From NCBI GenBank assembly GCA_947471745.1, contig CANJKZ010000115.1, positions 124,001-188,000 of the forward strand: DNA of 64,000 nt, read 5' to 3'. This DNA is from Closterium sp. Naga37s-1. Its lineage: Eukaryota; Streptophyta; Zygnematophyceae; Desmidiales; Closteriaceae. Position 1 is the first letter of the stretch. Every line of letters begins with the position of its first letter. A model generated the notes under the pieces. It made no database searches. It was not told the origin of the DNA and saw only the letters and a list, made by a program, of their open reading frames with translations. Positions 34,778-47,540 of this stretch are shown piece after piece. A program made the translations under genes and the position numbers.

Positions 34778-35193
34778 TGAACGGGATTGCTCCCTCACCC
34801 CACAGGTTCCCCCTTAGTGCTGTGTCACTGCGTGTTGAGGCTAGTATGACAACTTTCCACTAGTCTGAGAGAATACCACACAATAGGCATCGAGTGAATT
34901 GGCGTGGGTGACCTTACCCAACCTCGGCTTGCACATTTCCAATGTGCGGCTCGAGGTTGGGATTCGTTCAAATCCCCATTTCGCCCTTCGGTGCTTCTCC
35001 CCTGCTATCCCAAACCGCTCTCACACATTTCCCCCCTTGTACACCCCTTAGCAACCGACACTTCGCTACTGGCTGCAATTACTACACTACTTCTTATCTA
35101 TCTACTTCAATGTATTTCTAAATATTCTAATACTAATTCACAGCACCGCACGCTACTGTTATTGCATATGCATTTCTTGCATATGCGGTGACA
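34778..35193 (-). repeat. 5' LTR of Gypsy-MT copy 3
   Basis: 416 bp. The outer end TGTCACCGCATATGC abuts the ACTG target duplication at 35194. The conserved stem-loop is at 34917-34961. The stretch complementary to the primer site (34873-34887) would mark the transcript start, about 307 bases into the LTR. No clear TATA box lies just ahead of it. Confidence 0.9.
34917..34961 (-). promoter_or_regulatory. conserved LTR stem-loop, 5' LTR of copy 3
   Basis: Identical to the hairpin at 27423-27467. It lies about 30 bases upstream of the inferred transcript start on the element strand. Confidence 0.7.
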
Positions 35194-38100
35194 ACTGGCC
35201 CGTTGGTCCGATGGACCGGTTGAACCAACTGGCCTGTTGGTCCAATAGACCAGTTGGACCAACTGTAATGTTAGTCAAATAGACTGATTGGACCAACTTG
35301 TTCAATGGACCAAATTTGGACCAACGGGCAAATTGGTCCAATGGATAGATAGGACCAACTGGCCTGTTGGTCCAATGGACCAGTTGGACCAATTAGCCTG
35401 TTGGTTGAACCAAGTGGCCTGTTGGTCCAATGGACCGTTTGGACCAACTAGCATGTTGGTCCAACGGACCGGTAGGACCAACTGGCCTATTGTTCAACTG
35501 GACCGGTTGGACCAACTTGGGAGTTGTTGCAATGGACCAGTTGGACCAACTTTGGACCAACTTGCCTATTGATCCGATGGAGCCGTAGGACCAACTAGCT
35601 TGTTGGTCTAACGGACCGGTTGGTCCAATGGACTGGTAGGACCAATTGGCCTGTTGGTCCAATGGACCGGTTTGTCCAACTGGCCTGTTGGTCCAACGGA
35701 CCGGTTCGACCAATTGGCATGTTGGTCCAATGAACCGGTTGGACCAATTGGCCTTGTGGTCTAATGGACCGGTTGAGCCAACAGCGTGTTGGTCCAATGG
35801 ATCGGTGGGACCAATCGGCATGTTGGTCCAATGGACTCGTTGGACCAACCTGTTGGTCCAATGGACCGGTTGAACCAACTGGCGACTTGGACCAATGGAC
35901 CAGTTGGACCAACTGGCCTGTTGGTCCAACGGACCGTTTGGACCAACTATCCTGTTGGTCGAATGGACTGGTTGGACCAACTGGGCTGTTGGTCCACTTG
36001 ACCGGTTGGTCGAATGGACCAGTTGGACCAACTGGCCGGTTGGTCACATGGATCGGTTGCACCAATTGGGCGGTTGGTCCAATGGACCGGCTGGACCAAC
36101 TGGCCTGTTCATCCAATGGACCGTTTGGACCAACTATCCTGTTGGTCGAATGGACTGGTTGGACCAACTGGGCTGTTGGTCCACTTGACTGGTTGGTCCA
36201 ATAGACCGGTTGGACCAACTGGCCGGTTGGTCAAATGGACCGGTTGCACCAGCTGGCCGGTTGGTCCAATGGACCGGTTTGACCAACTAGCATGATGGTC
36301 AAATGGACCGGTTGCACCAACTGGCCTGTTGATCCAATAGACCATTTGAACCAACTATCCTGATGGTCGAATCAACTGGTTGGACCAACTGGGAGTCCCA
36401 CTGGGTTGTTGGTCCAACGGAACAGTAGGATAAACTGGCCTGTCGGTCCAATGGAACGGTTGGACCAACTCGCTTAATGGTCCAATGGACCAGATGGACC
36501 AAATGGCATGTTGGTCCAATGGACTGGTTGAACCAACTTTGGACTAACTGGCGTGTTGGTGCAATGGACCGGTTGGTCCAATGAGCGTGTTGGTCCAATT
36601 GACCAACTGGCCTGTTGGTCTAATCGACTGGTAGGACCAACTGGCCTATTGGTCCAATGGAACGTTGAACCAACGGGCGTGTTGGTCCAATCGACAGGTT
36701 GGACCAACTGGCCTGTTGGTCCAATGGACCGAAAGGACCAACTGGCCCGGTGGTCCGATGGACCGGTTGAACCAATTGGCCTGTTGTTCCAATAGACCAG
36801 TTGGACAAACTATAATGTTAGTCGAATAGACTGATTGGACCAACTTGTTCAATGGACCAAATTTGGACCAACTGGAAAATTGGTCCAATGGATAGATAGG
36901 ACCAATTGGCCTGTTGGTCCAATAGACCAGTTGGACCAATTGGCCTGTTGGTTGAACCAACTGGCCTGTTGGTCCAATGGACCGTTTGGACCAACTAGCC
37001 TGTTGGTCCAATGGACCGATAGGACCAACTGGCCTATTGTTCAACTAGACCGGTTGGACCAACTGTCGTGTTGGTCCAATGGACCTGTTGGACATATTGG
37101 CCGGTTGGTCCAATAGACCGGTTTGACCAACTGGCCTGTTGGTCCGACGGACTGGTTGGACCAATTTGCGTGTTGGTCCAATGGACTGGTAGGACCAACT
37201 GGGCTGTTGGTCCACTTGACCGGTTTGTCGAATGGACCAGTTGGACCAACTGGCCAGTTGGTCTAATGGATCGGCTGGACCAACTGGCCTGTTGGTCAAA
37301 GAGACCGTCAGGACCAATAATCCTGTAGGTCAAATGGACTGGTTGAACCAACTGGGCTGTTGGTCCACTTGACCGGTTGGTCCAATGGACCGGTTGGACC
37401 AACTGGCCGGTTGGTCAAATGGACCGGTTGCACCAATTGGGCTGTTGGTCCAATAGACCGGCTGGACCAACTGGCCTGTTGGTCCAATGGACCGGTTTGA
37501 CCAACTCGCCTGTTGGTCAGATGGACCGGTTTCACCAAAGCCTGTTGATCCAATGGACCATTTGGACCAACTATCCTGATGGTCGAATCGACTGGTTGGA
37601 CCAACAGGGAGATCCACTGGGTTGTTGGTCCAATGGAACGGTAGGATAAACTGGCCTGTTGGTCCATTGGAACGGTTGGACCAACTCGCTTAATGGTCCA
37701 ATGGACCAGATGGACCAAATGGCCTGTTGGTCCAATGGACTGGTTGAACCAACTTTGGACTAACTGGCTTGTTGGTCCAATGGACCGGTTCGTCGAATTG
37801 GCGTGTTGGTCAAATGGACCGGTTGGTCCAATTGGCGTGTTGGTCCAATTGACCAACTGGCCTGTTGGTCTAATGGACTGGTAGGACCAACTGGCCTGTT
37901 GGTCCAATGGAACGTTGAACCAACGGGCGTGTTGGTCCAATCGACAGGTTGGACCAACTGGCCTGTTGGTCCAATGGACCGAAAGGACCAACTGGCCCGT
38001 TGGTCCGATGGACCGGGTGAACCAACTGGCCTGTTGGTCCAATAGACCAGTTGGACCAACTATAATATTAGTCAAATAGACTGATTGGACCTACTTGTTC

Positions 38101-41100
38101 AATGGATCAAGTTTGGACCAACTGGCATGTTGGTCCAATGGATAGATAGGACCAACTGGCCTGTTGTTCCAATGGACCAGTTGGACCAATTGGCCTGTTG
38201 GTTGAACCAACTGGCCTGTTGGTCCAACGGACCGTTTGGACCAACTAGCCTGTTGGTCCAATGGACCGGTAGGACCAACTAGCCTAATGTTCAACAGGAC
38301 CGGTTGGACCAACTGTCGTGTTGGCCAATGGACCGGTTGGACATGTTGGCCGGTTGGTCCAATGGACCGGTTTGACCAACTGGCCAGTTGGTCCGACGAC
38401 TAATTGGACCAATTGGCGTGTTGGTCCAATGGACTGGTTGGACCAACTGGCCTGTTGGTCGAATGGGCCGGTAGGACCAATTAGGTTGTTGGTCCAATGG
38501 ACTGGTTGGACCAACCGGCGTGTTTGTCCAATGGACAGGTAAGTCCAACCGTCATGTTGGTCCAATGGACCGGTTGGACCAACTGGCCTGTTGGTCCAAT
38601 GTAACGGTTGGACCAACTGACAAGTTGGTCCAATGGACGGGTTGGACCAACTGGCGTCTTGGTCCAATAGACCAGTTGGTCCAACTATCCTTTTGGTCGA
38701 ATCGACTGGTTGGACCAACTGGGCTATTGGTCTAATGGACCGGCTGGACCAACTGGCCTGTTGGTCCAATGGACCGGTTGGAGGAACCGGCCTGTTGGTC
38801 CAATGGACCGGTTGCACCAACTATTCTGATGGTCAAATGGACTAGTTGGACAAACTGGGTTGTTGGTCCAATTGAACAATTGGACCAAGTTTGGACCAAC
38901 TAGCTTATTGGTCTAATGGACCGGTAGGACAAACTGACATGCTGGTCCACTGGACCGGTTGGACCAACTGACCTGTTGGTCTAATGGATCGGTTGGACCA
39001 AAGAGCCTGTTGGTCCAATAGATAAGTTGGACCACCTTTGGACCAACTAGCCTGTTGGTATGGACCGGTTGGACCAACCGGCCTGTTGGTCCAATGGACC
39101 GGTTTGACCAATTGGCATGCTGGTCCAACAGACAGGTTTGACCAACTGGCCTGTTGGTCCAATGGACCGGTTGGACCAACTTTGGACCAACAAATCTGTT
39201 GGTCCAATGGACCGGTAGGACCTACTGGCATGTTGGTCCAACGGCCTGGTTGGACTAATTGGCTTGTTGGTCCAATGGACCAGTTAAATCAACTTTGGAC
39301 CAACTGGTTTGCTGCTCCAATGGACCAGTAGGACCAACTGGCCTATTGGTCCACTGGACCGGTTGGACCAACTGTCCTGTTGGTCCAATGGAACGGTTGG
39401 ACCAACTGACCTGTTGGTCCAATGGAACGGTTGAACCAACTGGCTTCTTGGTTAAATGGACCAGTTGTTCCAACTGACCTGTTGGTCCAATTGAACGGTT
39501 GGACCAACTTTGGACCAACTAACCAATTGGTCTAATGGACTGGTAGGACAAACTGACCTATTGGTCCAATGGACCGGTTGGACCAACTGGCCTGTTGGTC
39601 CAATGGATCGGTTGGACCAAGTCGCCTGTTGGTCCAATGGATCGGTTGGACCATCTTTGGACCAACTAGCCTGTTGGTCCAATGGACCGGTTGGACCAAC
39701 TGGCCTGTTGGTCCAGTGGACCGGTTGGACCAACTATCCTGTTGGTCGTATGGATTGGTTGGAACAACTGGGCTGTTGGTCCATTTGACCGGCTAGTCCA
39801 TTGGACCGGTTGGACCAACTGGGTTGTTGGTCAAATGGACCAGCTAGACCAACTGGGCTGTTGGTCCAATGGACCGGTTGGACGAACTAGCCTGTTAGTC
39901 CAATGGACCGGTTGCACCAACTATCCTGATGGTCAAATAGACTGGTTGGACCAACCTTGGACCAACTCGACTATTGGTCTAATGGTCTGGTAGGACGAAC
40001 TGGCATACTGGTCCAATGGACCGGTTGGACCAACTGGCGTGTTGGTCCAATGGACCGGTTGGACCACCTTTGGACCAATTGCCTGTTGGTCTAATAGGCC
40101 GGTTGGACCAACCAGCCTGTTGGTCTAACAGACCGGTTAGACGAATAGGCATGGTGGTCCAATAGACCGGATTGACCAACTGGCCTGCTGGTCCAATGGA
40201 CCGGTTGGACCAACTAGCGTGTTGGTCCAATGGACTGGTAGGACCAACCGGCCTGTTGGTCCAATGGACTGGCAGGACCAACTGGCGTCTTGGACCAATG
40301 CACCCAGTTGTATCAACTGGCCTGTTGGTCCAATGGACCGGTAGGACCAGCTAGCCTGTTGGTCCAATGGGCCATTTGGACCAACTATCCTGTTGGTTGA
40401 ATGGACTGGTTGGACAAACTGGGTTGTTGGTCCACTTGACCGGTTGGTCCAATGGACCGGTTGGACCAACTGGCCAGTTGGTCCAAAGGACAGGTTGGAC
40501 CAACTAGGCAGTTGGTCCAATGGACCAGCTGGACAATCTGGGCTGTTGGTCCAGTGGACCGGTTGCACCAACTGGCCTGTTGGTCCAATGGAACATTTGG
40601 ACCAACTATCCTGATGGTCGAATGGACTAGTTGGACCAACTGGGTTGTTGGTCCAATGGACCGGTTGGATCAACTTTGATCCAACTGGCCTATTGGTACA
40701 ATGGACCGGTAGGACCAACTCGCCTGTTGGTCCAATGGACCACTGCCTGTTGGTCCAATGGACTGGTTGGAGCAACTTTGGATCAACTGGCCTGTTGGTC
40801 CAATGGACCACTGGCCTGTTGGTCCAATGGACTGGTTGGAGCAACTTTGGATCAATTGGCCTGTTGGTCCAATGGACCGTTTGGACCAACTGGCCTGTTG
40901 GTGCAATGGATCGGTGGGACCAACGGGAGTATCGGTCCAATGGACCGGTAGAACCAACTGTCCTGTTAATCCAATGGACCCGTTGGACCAACTAGCATGT
41001 TGGTCCAATGGACTGGTTGGACCAATTAACATGTTGGTCCATTGGATCGGTTGGACCAACTGGCCTGTTGGTCCAATGGACCGGTTGGACAAACTAGCCG

Positions 41101-41824
41101 GTTGGTCTAGTGGACTGGTTGGACCAACTGGCCTGTTGGCCGGTTGGACCAATTCGCGTGTTGGTCCAATGGAACGTTTGGACCAACTAGCGTGTCGGTC
41201 CAGTGGACCAGTTGGACCAACGATCTTGTTAGTCGAATGGACTGATTGGACCAATTGGGTTGTTGTTCCAATGGAGTGGTTGGACCAACTTTGGACCAAA
41301 TGGCCTATTGGTCCAATGGACTGGTAGGACCAGCTGGCCTGTTGGTCCAATGGACCGGTTGGACTAATTGGCCTATTGATGCAATGGACCGGTTAAACCA
41401 ACTTTTGACCAAATGGCCTATTGGTCTAATTGACCGGTTTGACAACCTGTCCTGTTGGTCCAATGGACCAGTTGGACAAATTGGCCGGTTGGCCCAATGG
41501 ACCGGTTCGACCAACTGGTCTGTTGGTCCAATGGACCGGTAGGACGAATTGGCTTGTTGGTCCGATGAAACGGTTGGACCAACCAGCGTGTTGGTCAAAT
41601 GGACCGGTAGGACCAACTTGCCTGTTGTTCCAATGGACCGCTTGGACCAACTGGCCTGTTGGTCTAATAGACCGGTTGGACCAACTAACTTGTTGATCAA
41701 TTGGATCGGTTGAATTTACTGGCTTCTTGGTCCAATGGACTAGTTGGACCAATTGGCCTGTTGGTGCAATGGACCGGTTGGACCAACTGGCCTGTTTGTC
41801 CCGTGGACCACCTGGACCAACTAT
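35194..41824 (+). repeat. 34-bp satellite, block 3, with higher-order repeats (about 195 monomers)
   Basis: Same monomer and orientation as block 1. A distinctive run of variant monomers (anchor TTCAATGGA at 35301, 36848 and 38098) recurs at 1547 and 1250 bp, giving a higher-order period. It continues block 2 across Gypsy-MT copy 3: 35194 onward matches 36741 onward with identical distance to the anchor (107 bp). No gene is present. Confidence 0.96.
40741..40878 (+). repeat. 69-bp direct duplication inside satellite block 3
   Basis: A two-monomer segment with the rare variant GGAGCAACTTTGGATCAA occurs twice, 69 bases apart, almost without difference. It is a recent tandem duplication of a dimer. 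Confidence 0.75.
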
Positions 41825-42471
41825 CAAGAGCTTTCCGGCGAACCAAGAAGCCCCTCAATCGGAGAAAGAACGAGAAAGGTATGATCGTTCGAAGTTTGAT
41901 ATATTGTTGGAGCGACTATGGGAATTTGTGGGGTGACCCTATGTGGGGTATAGACCATTAGGGGTTGGGAAATTTCGTCACTCTACTGTAGTTTTATGCC
42001 AAGTGGTTGGGAGAAGCCAAACCAGGTTGTCAAGTGTGGCCAATTTGCGTGAGGCGGCTTGGGAAGGTTGGGAAAGCGACAAATGTCAAAGTTGGGTTCC
42101 TATAGAAAGGGATTTTTTTATTTTATTTTTGTGGGTTTCCTTGGTTTGGGACTCCCTAGGGACCTTCCTCTTGTCCGCATCGTGTGGTTCTTGGATGAAC
42201 AATTGAGTTATGAGTCAAGTTTCAGACCCATGAAACCCCCCTATGTGCCGAACTTGATATATCGAGAAACAATTCACCTTTTGAAACGATCAATATTGGG
42301 AATGGTAACCACGGTCTAGGGCTACAGCATAGTCGATTTTGGTGAAGTGCTAACAGTGCGTTGTTCCTCAGCGGCGTTTCTTGTGTACACAACTTTTCTG
42401 TCCGGAACCCTTATTGACGATTTTGAGTTATGTATAGAGCTACAACATAGACTCTGTCATTGATCCTATCA
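41825..42471 (+). mobile_element. partial LTR of the copia B family inside satellite
   Basis: About 647 bp aligned with 56580-57272, the copia B LTR from its CAAGAGCTTTCCG stretch to its end, with roughly 80-85 percent identity by eye. The first part of the LTR is absent and no internal sequence accompanies it. It is a much older insertion of the same family, probably a solo-LTR relic. Satellite resumes on both sides. Confidence 0.85.
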
Positions 42472-45400
42472 GGCCCAGTTAAACAAACTGGCCTATTGGT
42501 CCAATCGACCAGTAGGACCAACTGGCCTTTTGGTCCAATGGACCGGTTGGACCAACTATCATGTTGGTCCACTGGACCAATTGGGCCAACAAACATGTTG
42601 GTTCACTGGATCGGATGGACGAACTGGCCGGTTGGTTGAATGGACTGGTTTGACCACCTGGCCTGTTGGTCCAACGGACCGGTTGGACCAATTGGCGTGT
42701 TGGTCCAATAGACCGGTAGGACCAACTGGCCTGTTGGTCTAATGCACGGGTTAGACAAACTGGCGTCTTGGTCCAATGGACCAGTTGGACCAACTCGCCT
42801 TTTGGTCCAATGGACCGGTTCAACCAATACGCGTCTTGGTCCAATGGACCAGTTGGACCAACTCGCCTTTCGGTCCAATGGACCGGTTGGACCAAGTTCC
42901 ATGTTGGTCCACTGGACCGGTTGGGCCAACTGGCATGTTGGTCCACTGGACCGGTTGAAAAAACTGGCCGGTTGGTCCAATGGACTGGTTGGACCAACTG
43001 GCCTGTTGGTCCAACGGACCGGTTGGACCAATTGGCGTGTTGGTCCAATGTACTGGTAGGAACAACTGGCCTTTTGGTCCAATGGACCTGTTAGACAAAC
43101 TGGTGCGTTGGTCCTATGGACCGGTAGGACCGACTGGCTTTTGGGTCAAATGGACCGTTTAGACCAACTAGCCTGTTGGTCCAATGGACCAGTAGGACCA
43201 ACTTGCCTGTTGGTCCAGTGGACTGGTTGGACCCACTGGCCTGTTGGTCCAATGGACCGGTTGGACCAACTAGGCTATAGGTTCTCTGGAACGGTTGGTC
43301 CAATGGACCCGTTGGACCAACTGGGCTGTTGCTCCAATGGACGGGTTGGACCAACTGGGCTGTTGGTCCAATGGACCGGTTCGACAAACTTGCATCTTGG
43401 TCTAATGGACATGTTGCACCAACTGGCCTATTGGTCCAATGGACCAGTTGGACCAACTATCTTGATGGTCGAATGAACTAGTTGGACCAACTAGGTTGTT
43501 GGTATAATGGACAGGTTGCACCAACTGGCATGTTGGTCCAATGGACTGGTGGACCAATTGGCCGGTTGGTCCAATGGACCGGTTTGACCAACTGGCATGT
43601 TGGTTCAATAGAACGGTAGGACCAACCGGCCTGTTGGTCCAATGGACTGGTTGGACCAACTGGCCTGTTGGTCCAATGGACCGGTAGGTCCAACTCGCCT
43701 GCTGGTCCAATGGACCAGTTGAACCAACTGGCGTCTTGGTCCAATGGACCGGTTAGACGAGCTGGCCTATTGGTCCATTGGTTCAGTTGGACCAACTGAC
43801 CTATTGGTCCAGTAGAATAGTTGGACCAACTATCCTATTGGACGAATAGACAGGTTGGGCCAACTGGGTTGTTGGTCCAAAGGACCGGTTGGACCGGTTT
43901 GACCAACAGGCCTATTGGTCCAACGGACTGGTACGACCAACTGGCCTATTGGTCTAACGGACCAGTTGGACCAATGAGCCTATTGGTTCAATGGACTGGT
44001 TGGACCAACTTGCCTTTTGGTTCAATTGATTAGTTGACCAACTTTGGACCAACTACCTGTTGGTCCAATGAACCGGTAGAGAAAAATGGCACGTTGGTCC
44101 AATGGACCGGTTTGACCAACTGGCGTGTTGGTCCAGTCGACAACAGGATTAGGCCTGTTGGTCCAATGGACCGGTTTGGCCAACTCGCATGTTGGTCCGC
44201 TGCACCGGTTTGGCCAATTTGCATGTTGGTCTACTGGACCGGTTGACAAACTGGCTGGTTGGTCCAATGGACTGGTTGGACCAACTGGCCTGTTGGTCTA
44301 ACGGGCCGGTTGGACCAATTGGCATGTTGGTCCATTGAACCAGTAGGACCAACTGGCCTGTTGGTCCAATGGACTGGTAGGACCAACTGGCCTGTTGGTC
44401 CAATGGACCGGTTGGACCAATTGCGTGTTGGTCCAATGGAATAGTTGGACCAACTATTCTGTTGGACCAACTGGCCTGTTGGTTCAATGGACAGATTGCA
44501 CCAACTGGCTTGTTGATCCAACGGACCAGTTGGACCAACTATCTTTATGGTCGAATAGACTGGTTGGACCAACTGGGTTGTTGGTCCAATGGACCGGTAG
44601 GGCAAACTGGCATGTAGGTCCAATGGACTACTTGGATCAACCAGCCTGTTGGTCCAATGGACCGGTAGGACAACCTGGTGTGTTGGTCCACTGGACCGGT
44701 TGGACCTATTGGCCGGTTGGTCCAATGGACCGGTTTGACCAATTGGCCTGCTGGTCCAACGGATCGGTTGGACCAATTGGCGTGTTGGTCCAATGGACCG
44801 TTTGGACAAACTTGCATGTTGGTCCAGTGGACCGGTTGGACAACTATCCTGTTGGTGGAACGGAATGGTTGGACCAACTGGGTTGTTGGTCCAATGGACC
44901 GGTACGACCAACTAGCCGGTTGGTCCAATGGACCGGTTGGACCAACAAGCCTGTTGATCCAATGGACTGGTTGGACCAACTGGCCTGTTGGTCCAACGGA
45001 CCAGTTGGACCAATTGGCTGTTGTTCCAATAGGTCGGTATGACCAATTGGCCTGTTGGTTTAACAGAACGGTTCAACCAATTGGTTGTTGGTCCAATGGA
45101 CCGGTTGGACCAACTAGCTTGTTGTTCCAATAGGCCGGTATGACCAATTAGCCTGTTGGTCCAATGGACCGGTTGGACCATATGGAGTATTGGTCCTATG
45201 GACTAGTAGGACCAACCGGCCTGTTGGTCCAATGAACCGGTAGGACCAACAGGGCTGTTGGTCTAATCTACCGTTTGAACCAACTGGCGTCTTGGTCCAA
45301 TGGACCGGTTGGACCAACTAGCCAATTTGTCAAATGGAATTGTTGGACCAACTGGCCTGCTGGTCCAATGGACCAGTTGCACCAACAGGCCTATTGATCC

Positions 45401-47540
45401 AATGGATCAGTTGGGCCAACTATCCTAATGGTCGAATGGACTGGTTGGACCAACTGGGTTGTTGGTCCAATTGATCGGTACGACAAACAGGCCTGTTAGT
45501 CCAATGGAATGGTTCGACCAACTCGCCTGTTGGTCCAATTGACCATTTGGACCAGCTGGCCTATTGGTCCAATGGATCGGTTGGACCAACTAGAGTGGTG
45601 GTCCAATGGACCGGTAGTACCAACTGTCCTGTTGGTCCAACAGACCGGTTGGACCAATTATCTTATCGGAAAAATGGACTGGTTGGACCAACTGGGCTGT
45701 TGGTCCAATTGACTGGTTGGACCAACTTTGGACCAACTGGTCTGTTGGTCCAATAGATTGGCTGGAGCAACTAGCCTGTTGGTCCAATGGACCAGTTGGA
45801 CCAACTATCCTCATGGTCGAATGGATTGATTGGACCAACTAGGTTGTTGGTCCAATGGATCGGTTGGACAAACTTTGGATCAACTAGCCTATTGGTCCAA
45901 TGGAGCAAAAGGACAAACTGGCCTGTTGGCCAATGGACCGGTTGGACCGACTGGCCTAATGGTCCAATGAAACGGTTGGACAAACTTTGGACCAACTGGC
46001 CTGTTGGTCCAATGGACCGTTTGGACCAACCCGATTGTTGGTCCAATGGACCAGTAAGACCAACTGGCCTGTTGGTCCACTGGACCGGTTGGACCAACTG
46101 TCTTGTTGGTCCAATGGACCGGCTTTACCAACTGGACTGTTGGTCCAACGGACCGGTAGGACCAACTGGCCTGTTGGTCCAATGGACCGATAGGACCAAC
46201 TATCCTGTTGGACCAACTGGCTGGTTGGTCCAATGGACTGGTTTGACCAACTGGCCTGTTTTTGGACCAACTGGCCTGTTTTTCCAATGGACTGGTTACC
46301 AACGGACCTTTTGGTCCAATAGACCGGTTGGACCAATTGGCATGTTGTCCGCTCGACCGGTTGGACCAACTCTCGTGGTGGTCCAATGGACCGGTTGGAC
46401 AAACTGGCCGGTTGGTACAATGTACCGGTTGGACTACTTTGCCTGTTGGTCCAATGGACCGGTTTGGCCAACTGGCCTGTTGGTGGAACAGACCTGTTAG
46501 ACCAATTGACATGTTGGTTTAATGGACCGGATGGACCAATTGACAGGTTGGTCTAAGGGACCGGTTGAACCAACTGCGTGTTGGTCCAATGGACTGGTAG
46601 GATTAATCAGTCTGTTGGTCCAATGGACCAGTTGGACCAACTGTCCTGTTGGTCCAATACACCAGTTGGACCAACTGGCCTGTTGGTCCAATGGACCGGT
46701 TGAACCAACTGGCGTCTTGGACCAATGGACTTGTTGGACCAACTGGCCTGTTGGTCCAATGGACCGGTTGGACCAACTATCCGGTTGGTCGAATCAACTG
46801 GTTGGACCAGCTGGGCTGTTGGTCCAGTTGACCGTTTGGTCCAATGGACCGGTTGGACCAACTGGCCAGTTGGTCCAATGGACTGGTTGGACCAATTGGC
46901 CAGTTGGTCGAATGGACCGGTCGGACCAATTGGCTTGTTGGTCCAATGGACCGGCTGGACCAACCGGCGTGTTTTTCCAATGGACCCGCTAGGACCAACC
47001 GTCATGTTGGTCCAATGGACCGATTGGACCAACTGGCCTGTTGGTCCAATGGAACGGTTGGACCAACTGGCCTATTGGTGAAATGGACCTGTTGAACCAA
47101 CTGGCGTCTTGGTCCAATGGACCAGTTGGACCAACTGGCCTGTTGGTCCAATCGACCGGTTGGACCAACTATCCTGTTGGTCGAAAAGACTAGTTGGATT
47201 AACTGGGCTGTTGGTCTAATGGACCAACTGGACCAACTGGGATGTTGGTCCAATGGACCGAATGGACAAACTAGCCTGTTGATCCAATGGACCGGTTGCA
47301 CCAACTGGCCTGTTGATCCAATAGACCAGTTGGAACAACTATATTGATGGTCAAATGGACTGGTTGGACAAACTGGGTTGTTGGTGTAATGGAACGGTTG
47401 GACCAACTTTAGACCAATTGGCCTATTGGTGTAATGGACCGGTAGGAGAAACTAACCAATTGGTCCAATGGACAGGTTGGACCAACTCGCCTATTGGTCT
47501 AATGGAACGGTTGGACCAACAGGCCTGTTGGTCTAATGCA
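42472..47540 (+). repeat. 34-bp satellite, block 4 (about 149 monomers)
   Basis: Forward-orientation satellite. From about 46680 to the right end it matches 51574-52415 of block 6 monomer by monomer, including rare variants such as GGCGTCTTGGACCAATGGAC (46711 and 51605). This marks it as one arm of the duplicated module. Confidence 0.95.

Larger units (their letters stand above)
27187..35193 (-). mobile_element. Gypsy-MT copy 3, with both LTRs, inserted in satellite
   Basis: Best-preserved member of the family, reading right to left. The 5' LTR is 34778-35193, the 3' LTR 27284-27699, both 416 bp and differing at about nine positions, roughly 2 percent. Parts: Arg-rich gag N-terminus (about 33400-34320); gag core (about 32750-33300); CCHC knuckles (about 32530-32670); protease (about 32070-32140); methyltransferase-like region (30660-31630); RT (about 29700-30450); RNase H (about 29230-29570); integrase zinc finger (about 28780-28900); integrase core (about 28390-28740). 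The 4-bp target duplication ACTG flanks it at 27183-27186 and 35194-35197. Ends are TGTC and GACA. It carries only a few breaks. Moderately young, older than copia B. Confidence 0.93.
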
